Shown here: positions 18,176 to 29,667 of the stretch, piece by piece
Layout: each line of letters opens with the position of its first letter
How positions within the stretch are numbered: the stretch's first letter is position 1
Source of the DNA: Enterobacter pseudoroggenkampii
GTDB taxonomy: Bacteria > Pseudomonadota > Gammaproteobacteria > Enterobacterales > Enterobacteriaceae
Assembly: GCF_026420145.1 (NCBI RefSeq)
Contig: NZ_JAPMLV010000001.1
Coordinates: 1,984,001-2,048,000 of the forward strand
Direction: 5' to 3'
DNA: 64,000 nt
Translations under genes and position numbers: made by a program
The notes under the pieces: model-generated
Told to the model about the DNA's origin: nothing
Database searches by the model: none
Seen by the model: only the letters and a program-made list of their open reading frames with translations

Positions 18176-19549
18176 ATGGAAAAGACCCTTTCCGATGGCC
18201 TGCCTTTACCCCAGCGGTATGGCGCGATAGCGACCATCATTATCGGTATATCAATGGCGGTCCTTGACGGCGCAATCGCAAACGTTGCCCTGCCAACCAT
18301 CGCCAGCGACCTGCACGCCTCTCCCGCCAGTTCGATATGGATTGTTAACGCCTATCAGATTGCGATCGTGGTTTCCCTGCTCTCGTTCTCTTTCCTGGGC
18401 GATATGTTCGGTTACCGTCGGGTGTATCAGTGCGGTCTGGTGGTTTTCACCTTTACGTCTTTGTTCTGTGCTCTTTCAGATTCACTGCATACCCTGACGC
18501 TTGCCCGCATTGCGCAGGGTTTTGGCGGCGCGGCGCTCATGAGCGTAAACACGGCGCTGATCCGCTTAATTTATCCGCAGCGTCATCTGGGGCGAGGAAT
18601 GGGGATAAACTCGTTTATTGTCGCCGTCTCTTCTGCCGCCGGGCCAACGATTGCGGCGGCGATCCTTTCCGTTGCGTCATGGCAGTGGCTGTTCGCCATC
18701 AACGTGCCGCTGGGTATTGTCGCCATCTTCTTTGCCCTGCGCTTTCTTCCCGCTAACGGTCCCAAAAGCACCATGCCGCGCTTCGATGTGGCGAGTGCGG
18801 TGATGAATGCCCTGACCTTTGGCCTGTTGATTACGGCGCTGAGCGGATTTGCGCAGGGACAGTCTCTGATGCTTACCGGCGCGGAGCTTATCGCCCTGCT
18901 GGCGATCGGCTTCTTCTTTGTTCGCCGCCAGCTCACTCTCCCTGTGCCTCTACTGCCTGTTGATCTGCTGCGTATTCCCCTCTTTTCCCTCTCCATTTGC
19001 ACGTCTGTCTGCTCGTTCTGCGCCCAGATGCTGGCACTGGTCTCCCTACCCTTCTTTCTGCAAAGCGTGGTTGGACGTTCAGAGGTGGAGACCGGCCTGC
19101 TGCTCACCCCCTGGCCGCTGGCGACCATGGTGATGGCACCGCTGGCAGGTTATTTAATTGAACGCGTCCATGCCGGTTTATTGGGTGCTTTGGGGCTGGC
19201 GGTGATGGCGACAGGCCTTTTCGCGCTGGCATTGCTACCGTCATCGCCAACCGATCTGGACATCATCTGGCGCATGATCCTGTGCGGCGCGGGGTTTGGT
19301 CTGTTCCAGTCCCCTAACAACCACACCATTATCACCTCCGCGCCGCGTCATCGCAGCGGAGGAGCCAGCGGTATGCTGGGGACCGCGCGTCTGCTGGGCC
19401 AAAGCAGCGGTGCGGCACTGGTCGCCCTGATGTTTAACCTTGCCGGACAAAACGGTAACCACATTGCGCTTCTCACCGCAGGTGCCCTTGCTTCCCTCGC
19501 GGCGGTCGTCAGCGGCCTGCGGGTGACACAGCCCAGGGTTCAGGCATAA
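18176..19549 (+). CDS. yebQ: Putative MFS multidrug transporter YebQ
   Basis: The 457-residue membrane protein belongs to the 14-helix DHA2 branch of the major facilitator superfamily. Features include the motif-C-like helix IGISMAVLDGAIANVALPTIASDL, the motif A region FLGDMFGYRRVY, and LARIAQGFGGAALM. It is a likely drug/proton antiporter of unknown substrate. It is divergent from kdgR as in E. coli, and KdgR may control it. It is convergent with htpX. Confidence 0.92.
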   Translation: MEKTLSDGLPLPQRYGAIATIIIGISMAVLDGAIANVALPTIASDLHASPASSIWIVNAYQIAIVVSLLSFSFLGDMFGYRRVYQCGLVVFTFTSLFCALSDSLHTLTLARIAQGFGGAALMSVNTALIRLIYPQRHLGRGMGINSFIVAVSSAAGPTIAAAILSVASWQWLFAINVPLGIVAIFFALRFLPANGPKSTMPRFDVASAVMNALTFGLLITALSGFAQGQSLMLTGAELIALLAIGFFFVRRQLTLPVPLLPVDLLRIPLFSLSICTSVCSFCAQMLALVSLPFFLQSVVGRSEVETGLLLTPWPLATMVMAPLAGYLIERVHAGLLGALGLAVMATGLFALALLPSSPTDLDIIWRMILCGAGFGLFQSPNNHTIITSAPRHRSGGASGMLGTARLLGQSSGAALVALMFNLAGQNGNHIALLTAGALASLAAVVSGLRVTQPRVQA

Positions 19550-19582
19550 AAAAAGCCGGGCAGAGTGTTCTCCTGCCCGGCT
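19548..19582. terminator. Bidirectional terminator between yebQ and htpX
   Basis: AGCCGGGCAG (19554-19563) pairs with CTGCCCGGCT (19573-19582) across a 9-base loop. It is preceded by an A-run, giving a good T-tract on the minus strand for htpX. The plus-strand T-tract is short. Confidence 0.8.
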
Positions 19583-19599
19583 TATTAGGGTTCCTGGCG

Positions 19600-20481
19600 T
19601 TACTTCAGGTATTCCCCACTGCGCAGCGCTTCAATACGTTTATCCAGCGGCGGGTGAGACATAAACAGCTCGCTCAGCGATTTGGATTTACCGTTAATGC
19701 AGAAGGCCATCATGCTGTTCGCTTCCTGCGGCTCGTAGCTGGTTTTCAGACGCTGCAGCGCGGCAATCATCTTCTCACGACCAACCAGCTTCGCAGAGCC
19801 GGCATCCGCGTGGAATTCACGGTGACGAGAGAACCACATGGTGATGATGCTGGCCAGAATACCGAATACCAGTTCCAGAACCATCGACACGGCGAAGTAG
19901 ATCAGCGGGTTGCCGTTGCTCTCTTCACCTTCGTCGCGGTTGCCGCCCATAAAGCCAGCCGCAATCTGCGCCAGGATACGGGAGATGAAGATCACGAAGG
20001 TGTTCACCACACCCTGAATCAGGGTCATGGTCACCATGTCACCGTTGGCGATATGGCTGATTTCGTGGGCGATAACCGCTTCAGCTTCGTCACGGCTCAT
20101 GTTCTGCAGCAGACCGGTGCTGACGGCAACCAGTGACGCATCGCGACGGGCGCCCGTGGCAAACGCGTTGATGTCCGGGGCATGGTAAATCGCCACCTGC
20201 GGCATGGCGATGCCGGCCTGACGGGATTGCTGAGCCACCGTATTCATCAGCCACTGTTCCATATCGTTACGCGGCTGTTCAATAACCTCACCACCCACCG
20301 ATTTCAGTGCCATCCACTTCGACATCAGCAGGGAGATGAACGAGCCACCAAAACCAAACAGCAGCGCCATAATCAACAGACCCTGAACGCTGCTCGACTG
20401 AATTCCTGTCAGGCTTAGCACGAGCCCGAAAACCACCATGACCGCCAGGTTGGTGAGCAGGAAGAGCGCGATTCGCATCAT
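19600..20481 (-). CDS. htpX: Membrane zinc protease HtpX
   Basis: HtpX is an M48 metalloprotease that degrades misfolded inner-membrane proteins alongside FtsH and is part of the Cpx envelope-stress response. The 293 residues have two N-terminal helices, the zinc motif HEISH (about 139-143) and two further central hydrophobic segments. A distal zinc-ligand region follows at [15 protein letters not shown]. Length equals E. coli. A TACCCA-N7-TGGGTA palindrome at 20524-20542 lies about 45 bases upstream; no CpxR box was confirmed. Confidence 0.96.
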   Translation of the reverse strand: MMRIALFLLTNLAVMVVFGLVLSLTGIQSSSVQGLLIMALLFGFGGSFISLLMSKWMALKSVGGEVIEQPRNDMEQWLMNTVAQQSRQAGIAMPQVAIYHAPDINAFATGARRDASLVAVSTGLLQNMSRDEAEAVIAHEISHIANGDMVTMTLIQGVVNTFVIFISRILAQIAAGFMGGNRDEGEESNGNPLIYFAVSMVLELVFGILASIITMWFSRHREFHADAGSAKLVGREKMIAALQRLKTSYEPQEANSMMAFCINGKSKSLSELFMSHPPLDKRIEALRSGEYLK

Positions 20482-20631
20482 AATTTTCTTTTTACCTCAG
20501 TTTAACAAAACGCACTATGCGATTACCCACATCGTATGGGTATTCCGGTTATTTTCAAGCATCCGGCGGGCGTAAGTCACCAGAAAGACACAACTTTACA
20601 CAATTGGAAATCTGGCTGACGGAAGGATGAA

Positions 20632-20667
20632 GAACAAAAAGAAACAGGCACAATTTCTTGTGCCTGT
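20632..20667 (-). terminator. Intrinsic terminator of prc
   Basis: ACAGGCACAA (20644-20653) and TTGTGCCTGT (20658-20667) form a perfect 10-base stem with a TTTC loop. On the minus strand a T-rich tract (TTCTTTTTGTT) follows, just past the prc stop. Confidence 0.8.
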
Positions 20668-20674
20668 TGGGAGA

Positions 20675-22723
20675 TTATTTTGCCGGAGCGGGCTGTACGG
20701 CAGGTTTCTCTTTTTCCTGATTCGCCAGGTCGAGAGCGATATGCACCGTCTCATCCAGATACGGATCCGGCTCCTGGTAATCTTTTGGCAGATCGTCCAG
20801 TTTTTTGAGCAGAGGCTTGCCTTCACGCTTGAAGCGATCGTTGATACGCGCCAGGCGGGTTGCATCGTCTTCGTTGTTCTCTTTCTCACGCTGTGCGTAG
20901 TTCAGAGAAACGATATTCCGCTTATCTTTCAGGGCATTGAAGCGTGCGATGTCCTTCATGATGTACTGGAATTCCGGATCTTTCGCGATGCGGTCGTTAT
21001 GCGCTTTCAGCAGTTCAGGGCCAAATTGCGTCATATCACCCGCTTTCACGTAGGTCGCGGCATTGATGCTGTCCCACGGTAACGCGTTATCTTCAAACTT
21101 CTCGCCGGTTTCCGTCTCTTCCGTGCCTGTCGGCATCATAATGTCCGGCGTTACGCCCTTACGCTGCGTACTGCCGCCATTCACGCGGTAGAATTTCTGA
21201 ATGGTGTACTGAACCGAGCCCAGTGCAGGCCATTCCGGACGCAGCATTTGATCGTAGATACGATTAAGAGAACGATACTGCTGAACGGTACCTTTCCCGA
21301 AGGTTGGCTCACCGACGATCAGCGCACGGCCATAATCCTGCATGGCAGCGGCAAAGATCTCAGACGCGGAAGCACTGAAGCGGTCAACCAGGACCACCAG
21401 CGGGCCTTTGTAGTAGACCACACCGTCGTTGTCGGCATCTTCACGCACTTTACCGTTGTTATCGCGCACCTGCACCACGGGACCCGATGGAATGAACAGA
21501 CCAGAGAGTGAAACCGCTTCCGTCAGCGCTCCGCCGCCGTTACTGCGCAGGTCGATGATAATGCTGCTGACGTTCTGCTTTTCAAGCTTCTGCAGCTGAA
21601 CTTTCACATCGTCAGTCAGCCCTACGTAGAAGCCAGGAATATCCAGGACACCCACCTTCTCTTTACCCACGGTTTTCACCGACATTTTCACCGCGCGGTC
21701 TTCCAGACGGATACGCTCGCGGGTCAAGGTAACGATACGGGTTTTGGTGCCTTTTCCGGCTGGCAGGACTTCCAGACGAACCTTGCTGCCTTTCGGACCT
21801 TTGATCAGCGCAACCACGTCATCAAGACGCCAGCCGATCACGTCGACCATGTTCTGTCCGGTTTGTCCTACACCCACAATACGATCGCCTACGCTAATCG
21901 CTTTGCTTTTGGATGCCGGGCCGCCTGCGACCATCGAATTGATCACCGTGTAATCATCGTCCATCTGCAGCACCGCGCCGATACCTTCAAGAGACAGGCT
22001 CATCTCGGTATTGAACTGTTCGGTGTTGCGTGGAGAAAGATAGTTGGTGTGCGGATCGATTTCGTGAGCAAAGGCCGTCATGGCCAGCGAGAAGACATCC
22101 TCACTGTTGGTCTGCGCCAGACGACGAATGGCGAATTTGTAACGACGCGTCAGCGTGTCACGGATCTCTTTTTCGTCTTTGCCGGTAAGCTTGAGGCTCA
22201 GTTCATCGTATTTAACTTTACCGTCCCACAGCGCATTCAATTCGGCTTCATCTTTCGGCCAGGGTGCTTTACTGCGATCCAGATTAAAGGTGTCGTTGCC
22301 GGTGAAGTCCATCGGACGTTCCAGCACTTTCAGCGCGTACTGATAGCGTTCGAAGCGGCGCTTTTGCGACAGGTTGTAGAGATCGTAGAACAGATCCAGC
22401 TTGCCTGAGCGCAACTCGTCACCCACCTCGGATTTGCGCTTAGCGAACTGCTCGACATCGCTGGCGAGCAAAACGTTATGGCTGTAATCCAGCAAGTTCA
22501 GATAGCGGTCAAAGATTTTGGCCGAAAAGGCCTGATCGAGATCGAACTGACGATAGTGCGAGCGGGTAAAACGTGAGGTCACGCGCTCGCTCACCGTCGC
22601 GTGCTGCGTCTCTTCCTTGAGAACCGGAATTTGATCAACACGCGTGATATCGTCCACTGCAAAAGCGTGACCTGTTATGGCAAACAGGCCCGCCAGCGCG
22701 GTGAGCTTAAAAAAAGTGTTCAT
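20675..22723 (-). CDS. prc: Periplasmic tail-specific protease Prc (Tsp)
   Basis: Prc is a periplasmic serine protease that trims the C-terminus of FtsI and, with the NlpI adaptor, degrades the endopeptidase MepS. The 682-residue protein has a signal peptide (MNTFFKLTALAGLFAITGHAFA), an N-terminal helical domain, a PDZ domain (about 240-330) and an S41 protease domain. That domain holds the Ser in VDRFSASASEIFA and the Lys in GEPTFGKGTVQQ. The frame is open for 16 codons before the ATG at 22723, but 22723 is the signal-peptide start. It follows proQ by 19 bases, as in E. coli. Confidence 0.96.
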   Translation of the reverse strand: MNTFFKLTALAGLFAITGHAFAVDDITRVDQIPVLKEETQHATVSERVTSRFTRSHYRQFDLDQAFSAKIFDRYLNLLDYSHNVLLASDVEQFAKRKSEVGDELRSGKLDLFYDLYNLSQKRRFERYQYALKVLERPMDFTGNDTFNLDRSKAPWPKDEAELNALWDGKVKYDELSLKLTGKDEKEIRDTLTRRYKFAIRRLAQTNSEDVFSLAMTAFAHEIDPHTNYLSPRNTEQFNTEMSLSLEGIGAVLQMDDDYTVINSMVAGGPASKSKAISVGDRIVGVGQTGQNMVDVIGWRLDDVVALIKGPKGSKVRLEVLPAGKGTKTRIVTLTRERIRLEDRAVKMSVKTVGKEKVGVLDIPGFYVGLTDDVKVQLQKLEKQNVSSIIIDLRSNGGGALTEAVSLSGLFIPSGPVVQVRDNNGKVREDADNDGVVYYKGPLVVLVDRFSASASEIFAAAMQDYGRALIVGEPTFGKGTVQQYRSLNRIYDQMLRPEWPALGSVQYTIQKFYRVNGGSTQRKGVTPDIMMPTGTEETETGEKFEDNALPWDSINAATYVKAGDMTQFGPELLKAHNDRIAKDPEFQYIMKDIARFNALKDKRNIVSLNYAQREKENNEDDATRLARINDRFKREGKPLLKKLDDLPKDYQEPDPYLDETVHIALDLANQEKEKPAVQPAPAK

Positions 22724-22742
22724 GCCAGGCTTGGCCTCCGTT

Positions 22743-23429
22743 TCAGAACAACAAGTGTTCTGCGCGTACAATCATTGACATACCAGAAGTCAGCTGTACA
22801 CGAACGCCATCTTTGGTGATTTCCAGTACGGTGGCGTCCATAGCATTGTTACCCGCTTTTACCTTCAGCGCCTGACCTACGCTCAGGGCGTTAATGTCAG
22901 AAACCGGCGTATGGCGCGGCTCTTCACGAGGGGCACGCGGGGCTTTTGCTGCTGGTTTGTCTGCACGCGGTTTGCGATCGTTATTATCGTGACGGCGCGG
23001 CGCAGGGCGTGGTTTACGCTCACGACGAGGCGCATCTTCCTGGCCGTTTGCCGCGGCGGCTTCGCGTTTTTTCGCCTGCTGTTCTGCACGTTGTGCCTGA
23101 ACGCGTGCTTTGGCTTCTTCAAGCTGCTTGCGCGCGTGCTCAACGTGCTGCTCGTCCAGCTCACCACACGGGTTGCCGTCGAGATCCACACGGGTCGCGC
23201 CAGCTTTGATACCGTACAGGTAACGCCAGCTCGAAGTATAAAGACGTAAGGCGGAACGCAGCTGAGTTTTGCTGAGGTTCATTTCCCCTTCAACACGTGC
23301 CACCAGATCCTGAAAAATACCGACTTTCAGGGGACGCGCTTCACCTTCCGCGCTGAAGCACTGCGGGAAACGCTCGGCCAGAAATGCGATAACTTCTTTA
23401 CTGCTATTCAACTTAGGTTGATTTTCCAT
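22743..23429 (-). CDS. proQ: RNA chaperone ProQ
   Basis: ProQ is a global FinO-domain RNA-binding protein that stabilises sRNAs and mRNA 3' ends. The 228 residues show the FinO-like domain (1-120, with [21 protein letters not shown]). A basic, Ala/Lys/Arg-rich linker follows (about 120-175, [17 protein letters not shown]), then a C-terminal Tudor-like domain ([21 protein letters not shown]). It is slightly shorter than E. coli ProQ, with the difference in the linker. It is co-directional with prc. Confidence 0.96.
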   Translation of the reverse strand: MENQPKLNSSKEVIAFLAERFPQCFSAEGEARPLKVGIFQDLVARVEGEMNLSKTQLRSALRLYTSSWRYLYGIKAGATRVDLDGNPCGELDEQHVEHARKQLEEAKARVQAQRAEQQAKKREAAAANGQEDAPRRERKPRPAPRRHDNNDRKPRADKPAAKAPRAPREEPRHTPVSDINALSVGQALKVKAGNNAMDATVLEITKDGVRVQLTSGMSMIVRAEHLLF

Positions 23430-23525
23430 GAAATTTCCTGATTACAACGGACGTTGCCAACAAGCGCAGGCATGAACAGGCGTCATTATAATGACGCTAT
23501 CAGTAAATGCTACGTTATCCGTTGA

Positions 23526-24023
23526 TTATCCTGCGACGCTCGCAAAGAATTTTTGATAATCGGTTGCCGCGAGTACGTTTTCCAGATTAGCCACCAGCTC
23601 GCGCAGCCCCTGTTCGTCCTCGGTTGTAAAGCGACTGAAGACCGTACTGTCGATATCCAGAACGCCAATAATCTGATTTTTGACCACCAGAGGCAGAACG
23701 ATTTCAGAATTACTGGCGGCATCGCAGGCAATGTGCCCGTCAAATGCATGAACATCTTCCACACGCTGGACCTGATTCTCGGCCACCGCCGTGCCGCATA
23801 CGCCGCGCCCTACCGGAATACGCACGCAGGCCAGTTTGCCCTGGAACGGACCGAGCACCAGCGTTTCACCTTCCAGAAGGTAAAAGCCGGCCCAGTTCAC
23901 GTCAGAGAGACGTTCAAACAGCAATGCGCTAGTATTTGCCAGAGTGGCTAAGAAGCTGGTCTCACCCGCCATCAATGCCTTAAAATCGCGGTTCAGATCC
24001 GCGTAGAATTCTGTTTTGTTCAT
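23526..24023 (-). CDS. msrC: Free methionine-(R)-sulfoxide reductase MsrC
   Basis: MsrC is a GAF-domain enzyme that reduces free methionine-R-sulfoxide. The 165-residue protein keeps three cysteines at 66, 76 and 100 (LACVRIPVGRGVCGTA and HIACDAASN), spaced as in the E. coli enzyme. It is divergent from letA and co-directional with, but separated from, proQ-prc. Confidence 0.94.
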   Translation of the reverse strand: MNKTEFYADLNRDFKALMAGETSFLATLANTSALLFERLSDVNWAGFYLLEGETLVLGPFQGKLACVRIPVGRGVCGTAVAENQVQRVEDVHAFDGHIACDAASNSEIVLPLVVKNQIIGVLDIDSTVFSRFTTEDEQGLRELVANLENVLAATDYQKFFASVAG

Positions 24024-24155
24024 TATTCAATCACTTAGTTGTCTTACAAATTTACCGCATAGCCTATTAAAATAAGCATTAAATGCGCTCATGCTCAAGA
24101 TGAATCCGTTCATGAGTTATTATAACTTTCAACAATACTTATTTGTGCGCAGCTG

Positions 24156-25439
24156 ATGGCCTTAAAAACAACCAAAATTACGCCGACAAGAAAGATAACT
24201 GTCCATACGGTAAGCGAAGCTTTGCCACGTGCACATTATCAGCGTTGCCCCCAGTGCGATACGCTTTTTATGTTGCCGAAGATGAAATCGCACCAAAGTG
24301 CCTTCTGTCCCCGCTGCGACGCCAAAATTCGCGACGGCCGAGACTGGTCGTTAACCCGTCTCGCCGCCATGGCCGTCACCATGCTGCTGCTGATGCCCTT
24401 CGCCTGGAGCGAACCGCTGCTGAAACTCTACCTGCTTGGCGTGCGCATTGACGCCAACGTGCTGCAGGGTATCTGGCAGATGACCCGTCAGGGCGATCCC
24501 ATCACCGCCGCCATGGTGCTGTTCTGCACCGTTGGCGCGCCGCTGGTGCTGGTTGCCGCCATTGCCTATCTTTGGTTTGGCAATATCCTCGGCATGAACC
24601 TTCGCCCGGTGCTGCTGATGCTGGATAAGCTCAAAGAGTGGGTGATGCTGGATATTTATCTGGTGGGCGTGGGCGTTGCGTCAATAAAGGTACAGGACTA
24701 CGCCTTTTTGCAGCCCGGCATCGGGCTCTTTGCTTTCATCTGCCTGGTATTGCTAAGCATCATGACGCTGATTCACCTGAACGTTGAGCAGCTCTGGGAA
24801 CGGTTTTACCCTCAGCGCCCCGCTACACGCCCCGATGAAAATCTGCGCGTCTGTCTGGGATGCCACTATACCGGCTTACCCGACGCGCGTGGACGCTGCC
24901 CACGGTGCCACATTCCGCTGAGACTGCGCCGCAACAATAGCCTGCAAAAATGCTGGGCCGCGCTGATCGCCTCCCTGGTGTTTCTGATCCCAGCCAATAT
25001 GCTGCCGATTTCTATCATTTACGTGAATGGCGGGCGTCAGGAGGATACTATCCTCTCCGGGATTATCTCCCTTGCACACAGTAACGTCGGGGTGGCGGCG
25101 ATCGTCTTTATTGCCAGTATCCTGGTTCCCTTTACCAAAGTGGTGGTGATGTTTACCCTGCTCATCAGCATTCACTTTAAATGTGAACAAGGCTTACGAA
25201 CACGCATTCTGCTTCTGCGGTTCGTCACCTGGATTGGCCGCTGGTCAATGTTAGATCTGTTCGTGATTTCGCTGATGATGTCGCTCATCAATCGCGACCA
25301 GCTACTTGCTTTTACAATGGGACCCGCGGCTTTTTATTTCGGCTCTGCGGTGATATTGACTATTCTTGCTGTGGAATGGCTGGATAGCCGCTTACTTTGG
25401 GATGCACATGAGTCAGGAAACCCCCGCTTCGCCGACTGA
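24156..25439 (+). CDS. letA: LetA (YebS), inner-membrane partner of the LetB lipid transporter
   Basis: LetA is a PqiA-family inner-membrane protein that works with the MCE tunnel LetB to move lipids between the membranes. The 427 residues contain two zinc-ribbon-like modules ([11 protein letters not shown] ... [11 protein letters not shown], and [23 protein letters not shown]). Each is followed by a four-helix membrane bundle. The letB start lies inside the letA 3' end, overlapping by 32 bases, so the two are translationally coupled. Also annotated yebS. Confidence 0.95.
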   Translation: MALKTTKITPTRKITVHTVSEALPRAHYQRCPQCDTLFMLPKMKSHQSAFCPRCDAKIRDGRDWSLTRLAAMAVTMLLLMPFAWSEPLLKLYLLGVRIDANVLQGIWQMTRQGDPITAAMVLFCTVGAPLVLVAAIAYLWFGNILGMNLRPVLLMLDKLKEWVMLDIYLVGVGVASIKVQDYAFLQPGIGLFAFICLVLLSIMTLIHLNVEQLWERFYPQRPATRPDENLRVCLGCHYTGLPDARGRCPRCHIPLRLRRNNSLQKCWAALIASLVFLIPANMLPISIIYVNGGRQEDTILSGIISLAHSNVGVAAIVFIASILVPFTKVVVMFTLLISIHFKCEQGLRTRILLLRFVTWIGRWSMLDLFVISLMMSLINRDQLLAFTMGPAAFYFGSAVILTILAVEWLDSRLLWDAHESGNPRFAD

Positions 25440-28041
25440 AGCGAGAATTAAAACAAAACGCCGCATTTCGCCATTCTGGTTGCTGCCCGTCATCGCCCTG
25501 ATGATTGCAGGCTGGCTTATCTGGACGAGCTATGAAGATCGCGGGAGTACGGTCACCATTGATTTCCAGACCGCGGACGGCATCGTCGCCGGGCGAACGC
25601 CCGTTCGCTTCCAGGGGGTTGAAGTAGGTACGGTTCAGGACATCTCCCTTGGAAAAGGGCTGAACAAGATTCAGGTGCGGGTCAGTATTAAATCTGATAT
25701 GCAGGATGCCCTGCGCAGCGAAACGCAGTTCTGGCTGGTGACGCCTAAAGCCTCTCTGGCCGGCGTGTCCGGGCTGGATGCGCTCGTGGGCGGTAACTAT
25801 ATTGGCATGATGCCGGGTAAAGGCGAGCCGCAGGATCACTTTGTTGCTCTGGATACGCAGCCTAAGTACCGCCTCAATAACGGCGATTTGATGATCCATC
25901 TGCAGGCGCCGGATCTCGGTTCTCTGAACAGTGGCTCACTGGTCTATTTCCGCAAGATCCCGGTTGGCCGCGTGTACGACTACGCGATTAACCCGAATAA
26001 ACAGGGCGTCACCATCGACGTGCTTATCGAGCGTCGCTTCACCAATCTGGTGAAAAAAGGCAGCCGCTTCTGGAACGTCTCCGGCGTGGATGCGGACCTC
26101 AGCCTGAGCGGTGCGAAAGTGAAGCTGGAGAGTCTGGCCGCGCTGGTGAATGGTGCCATTGCCTTTGACTCCCCGGAAAACTCAAGCCCTGCCACCGCTG
26201 ATGACTCATTTGGATTGTATGCTGACCTGGCGCACAGCCAGCGCGGCGTGATCATCAAACTCGCCCTGCCCGATGCTAAAGGGCTAAAAGCGGGCTCAAC
26301 GCCGCTGATGTATCAGGGATTGCAGGTTGGTCAGCTCACCAAAATGACGCTCAACCCGGGCGGCTCAGTCACCGGCGAAATGACGGTCGACCCGAGCGTG
26401 GTCGATCTCCTGCGCGAGAAAACGCGCATCGAAATGCGCAGTCCAAAGCTCTCTCTGAACGATGCCAGCCTCAGCACGCTGTTGACCGGCAATACGTTTG
26501 AGCTCATCCCCGGTGAAGGTGAACCCAGCAATAGCTTCGTGATTGCCCCGGCGGATAAAGCCCTGCTGCAAAAACCGGGTGTGGTAACCGTCACGCTGAA
26601 TGCGCCAGAAAGTTACGGTATCGAAGCCGGGCAGCCGCTAATTTTACACGGCGTGCAGGTCGGTCAGGTGCTGGAGCGTAAGCTCTCCGCGGATGGCGTG
26701 ACGTTCTCGGTCGCCATCGATCCGCAATACAGCGACCTGGTGCACGGTGACAGCAAATTCGTGGTGAACAGTCGCGTCGATGTGAAGGTGGGTCTGGACG
26801 GCGTGGAGTTCCTCGGCGCCAGCGCCAGCGAATGGGTTAACGGCGGCATCCGTATTTTGCCTGGCGATAAAGGCCCCGTGCGCGACAGCTATCCGCTGTA
26901 TGCCAACCTCGAGAAAGCGATTGAAAACAGTCTGAGCGATCTTCCTACCACCACGCTGACGCTAAGCGCCGAAACGCTGCCGGACGTACAGGCGGGATCC
27001 GTGGTGCTGTATCGCAAGTTTGAAGTCGGGGAAGTGATCACCGTTCGCCCGCGTGCGGACGCCTTTGATATCGAACTGCACATCAAGCCGGAGTACCGCA
27101 AGCTGCTGACGCCAAACAGCGTCTTCTGGGCCGAAGGCGGCGCGAAAGTTCAGCTTAACGGTAACGGGCTGACCGTGCAGGCCTCCCCGCTCTCACGCGC
27201 GCTGCGCGGGGCGATTAGCTTCGATAATCTCAGCGGCGCGGGTGCGAATCTGCGCAAAGGTGATAAGCGTATTCTCTTCCCGTCCGAAACCGCCGCACGT
27301 GCAGTAGGCGGGCAGATTACCCTGCACGCGTTTGATGCCGGTAAGCTGGCGGAAGGCATGCCAATTCGCTATCTGGGTATTGATATCGGGCAGATCCAGA
27401 AGCTGACGCTGATTACCTCACGTAACGAGGTGCAGGCCACCGCCGTGCTTTACCCGGAATATGTGCAGACCTTCGCCCGCACGGGCTCGCGCTTCTCGGT
27501 GGTCACGCCGCAGATCTCGGCCGCGGGCGTTGAGCATCTCGACACCATTTTGCAGCCGTACATCAACGTTGAGCCCGGCCAGGGCAATGCCCGTCGCGAT
27601 TTCGAGCTGCAGGAAGCCACGATCACCGACTCACGCTACCTTGGCGGCCTGAGCATCGTGGTGGAAGTGCCGGAAGCAGGCTCGCTGAACATCGGCACGC
27701 CGGTACTGTTCCGCGGCATTGAGGTGGGTACGGTCACGGGCCTGACGCTCGGTACACTCTCCGATCGCGTGATGGTGGCGTTACGCATCAGCGAACGCTA
27801 CCAGCACCTGGTTCGAAATAACTCGGTATTCTGGCTGGCATCCGGCTACTCGCTGGACTTCGGCCTGACGGGTGGCGTGGTGAAAACCGGCACCTTCAAC
27901 CAGTTCATTCGCGGCGGTATCGCGTTTGCCACGCCGCCGGGAACGCCGCTGGCGCCGAAAGCGCAGCCAGGTAAACACTTCCTGCTGCTCGAAAGCGAAC
28001 CGAAAGAGTGGCGCGAATGGGGAACCGCCCTGCCACGTTAA
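25408..28041 (+). CDS. letB: LetB (YebT), seven-MCE-domain envelope tunnel protein
   Basis: LetB forms a stack of hexameric MCE rings spanning the periplasm and provides a hydrophobic tunnel for phospholipids. The 877-residue protein has an N-terminal membrane anchor ([17 protein letters not shown], about 24-40) and seven MCE repeats. The repeats are recognisable by recurring [18 protein letters not shown] openings (for example [42 protein letters not shown]). The ATG at 25408 matches the E. coli N-terminus MSQETPAS. The earlier in-frame ATG at 25366 is only read-through of letA sequence. Confidence 0.96.
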   Translation: MSQETPASPTEARIKTKRRISPFWLLPVIALMIAGWLIWTSYEDRGSTVTIDFQTADGIVAGRTPVRFQGVEVGTVQDISLGKGLNKIQVRVSIKSDMQDALRSETQFWLVTPKASLAGVSGLDALVGGNYIGMMPGKGEPQDHFVALDTQPKYRLNNGDLMIHLQAPDLGSLNSGSLVYFRKIPVGRVYDYAINPNKQGVTIDVLIERRFTNLVKKGSRFWNVSGVDADLSLSGAKVKLESLAALVNGAIAFDSPENSSPATADDSFGLYADLAHSQRGVIIKLALPDAKGLKAGSTPLMYQGLQVGQLTKMTLNPGGSVTGEMTVDPSVVDLLREKTRIEMRSPKLSLNDASLSTLLTGNTFELIPGEGEPSNSFVIAPADKALLQKPGVVTVTLNAPESYGIEAGQPLILHGVQVGQVLERKLSADGVTFSVAIDPQYSDLVHGDSKFVVNSRVDVKVGLDGVEFLGASASEWVNGGIRILPGDKGPVRDSYPLYANLEKAIENSLSDLPTTTLTLSAETLPDVQAGSVVLYRKFEVGEVITVRPRADAFDIELHIKPEYRKLLTPNSVFWAEGGAKVQLNGNGLTVQASPLSRALRGAISFDNLSGAGANLRKGDKRILFPSETAARAVGGQITLHAFDAGKLAEGMPIRYLGIDIGQIQKLTLITSRNEVQATAVLYPEYVQTFARTGSRFSVVTPQISAAGVEHLDTILQPYINVEPGQGNARRDFELQEATITDSRYLGGLSIVVEVPEAGSLNIGTPVLFRGIEVGTVTGLTLGTLSDRVMVALRISERYQHLVRNNSVFWLASGYSLDFGLTGGVVKTGTFNQFIRGGIAFATPPGTPLAPKAQPGKHFLLLESEPKEWREWGTALPR

Positions 28042-28048
28042 ACAGCAA

Positions 28049-28078
28049 GGCTCCGGTGTCAACGCACCGGAGCCTTTA
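28049..28078 (+). terminator. Terminator of letAB
   Basis: GGCTCCGGTG (28049-28058) pairs with CACCGGAGCC (28065-28074) across a 6-base loop, followed by TTTAT. The T-tract is short but the stem is strong. It lies between letB and rsmF. Confidence 0.7.
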
Positions 28079-28118
28079 TGTTACACTGCGCACCTGAACT
28101 TTTCCCTGTGGTGTGCCC

Positions 28119-29561
28119 GTGGCTCAAAACTCCGTATTTCTTCCTGAACAATTCCTGGCGCAGATGCGCGAGGCGCTTCCTTCTCACCTGTCGTTAGACG
28201 ATTTTATCGCCGCCTGCCAGCGTCCGTTACGCCGAAGTATTCGCGTCAACACGTTGAAAATCAGCGTCGATGATTTTCTGGCACTGGTCTCGCCGTACGG
28301 CTGGCAGCTTACGCCGGTACCGTGGTGTGCTGAGGGGTTCTGGATCGAGCGCGATGACGAAGCCTCACTCCCGCTGGGCAGCACCGCTGAACATCTGAGC
28401 GGCCTGTTCTATATTCAGGAAGCCAGCTCGATGCTGCCTGTTGCCGCCCTGTTTACCGATGGCAATTCGCCTGAGCGCGTGATGGATGTTGCCGCGGCGC
28501 CCGGCTCAAAAACCACGCAAATTGCCGCCCGGATGGGTAACCAGGGGGCGATCCTTGCTAACGAGTTTTCCGCCAGCCGCGTGAAGGTGCTGCATGCCAA
28601 CATCAGCCGCTGCGGTATTCATAATGTTGCACTGACGCACTTCGACGGACGCGTGTTTGGCGCCGCCCTACCGGAAGCCTTCGATGCCATTCTGCTGGAC
28701 GCCCCCTGCTCCGGCGAAGGGGTGGTGCGTAAAGATCCCGATGCGTTAAAGAACTGGTCCGTGGAAAGCAACCTGGAGATCGCCGCCACGCAGCGAGAGC
28801 TGATCGAGAGCGCATTTCACGCTTTGCGGCCTGGCGGCACGCTGGTCTATTCAACGTGCACCCTTAACCGCGATGAAAACGAAGACGTCTGTCTGTGGTT
28901 GAAAGCGAACTATCCGGATGCAGTCGAGTTTCTGCCGCTTAACGATCTGTTTGCCTCGGCACAAGAGGCGGTCACCCCCGAGGGTTTCCTTCACGTGTTC
29001 CCGCAGATTTACGACTGTGAAGGGTTCTTTGTGGCGCGTCTGCGTAAAACGCAGGCGGTTGCTCCCCTGCCCGCACCTAAATTCAAGGTCGGCAACTTCC
29101 CGTTTGCCCCTCTTAAAGGTCGCGATGCAGCACAGCTTGAAGCCGCCGCCAAAAAGGTTGGGCTGGTCTGGGATGAGAGCCTGCATCTCTGGATGCGTGA
29201 TAAAGAGATATGGCTGTTCCCGGCTGAGATCGAGCCGCTCATCGGAAAGGTCCGTTTTTCGCGAATCGGGATCCGCCTGGCGGAAGTGCATAACAAAGGG
29301 TATCGCTGGCAGCATGAGGCCGTTATCGCGCTTGCCGGACGCGAGAATACCTTTGCCCTGACGCATCAGGAAGCCGAAGAGTGGTATCGTGGTCGCGATG
29401 TCTATCCGGACAGCGCGCCATCAGGCGATGAAGTGATAGTGACGTATCAGGGATACCCGCTGGGGCTGGCAAAAAAGGTCGGCTCAAGGCTGAAAAACAG
29501 CTATCCGCGCGAGTTGGTTCGGGATGGTCGGCTGTTTACCGGTAACGATCGCACGGGCTGA
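28119..29561 (+). CDS. rsmF: 16S rRNA (cytosine-1407-C5)-methyltransferase RsmF
   Basis: RsmF makes m5C1407 in the decoding region of 16S rRNA. The 480-residue protein has an N-terminal RNA-binding part and a Rossmann methyltransferase core, with [19 protein letters not shown] for SAM. The two conserved cysteine motifs are present: [10 protein letters not shown] (motif IV) and [12 protein letters not shown] (motif VI, nucleophile). A C-terminal PUA-like region follows. The GTG at 28119 equals the E. coli start; the GTG at 28113 adds two residues. No strong Shine-Dalgarno is visible. Confidence 0.95.
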   Translation: MAQNSVFLPEQFLAQMREALPSHLSLDDFIAACQRPLRRSIRVNTLKISVDDFLALVSPYGWQLTPVPWCAEGFWIERDDEASLPLGSTAEHLSGLFYIQEASSMLPVAALFTDGNSPERVMDVAAAPGSKTTQIAARMGNQGAILANEFSASRVKVLHANISRCGIHNVALTHFDGRVFGAALPEAFDAILLDAPCSGEGVVRKDPDALKNWSVESNLEIAATQRELIESAFHALRPGGTLVYSTCTLNRDENEDVCLWLKANYPDAVEFLPLNDLFASAQEAVTPEGFLHVFPQIYDCEGFFVARLRKTQAVAPLPAPKFKVGNFPFAPLKGRDAAQLEAAAKKVGLVWDESLHLWMRDKEIWLFPAEIEPLIGKVRFSRIGIRLAEVHNKGYRWQHEAVIALAGRENTFALTHQEAEEWYRGRDVYPDSAPSGDEVIVTYQGYPLGLAKKVGSRLKNSYPRELVRDGRLFTGNDRTG

Positions 29562-29667
29562 AAAAAAGCGCATTTTTTTACTGGCGATTTTGCTCTCCTT
29601 GTCTACGATCAAAAATGGGTGACTGCACTGGTCATACCAGATTTTGACAACAGAACCGGAGAGCACT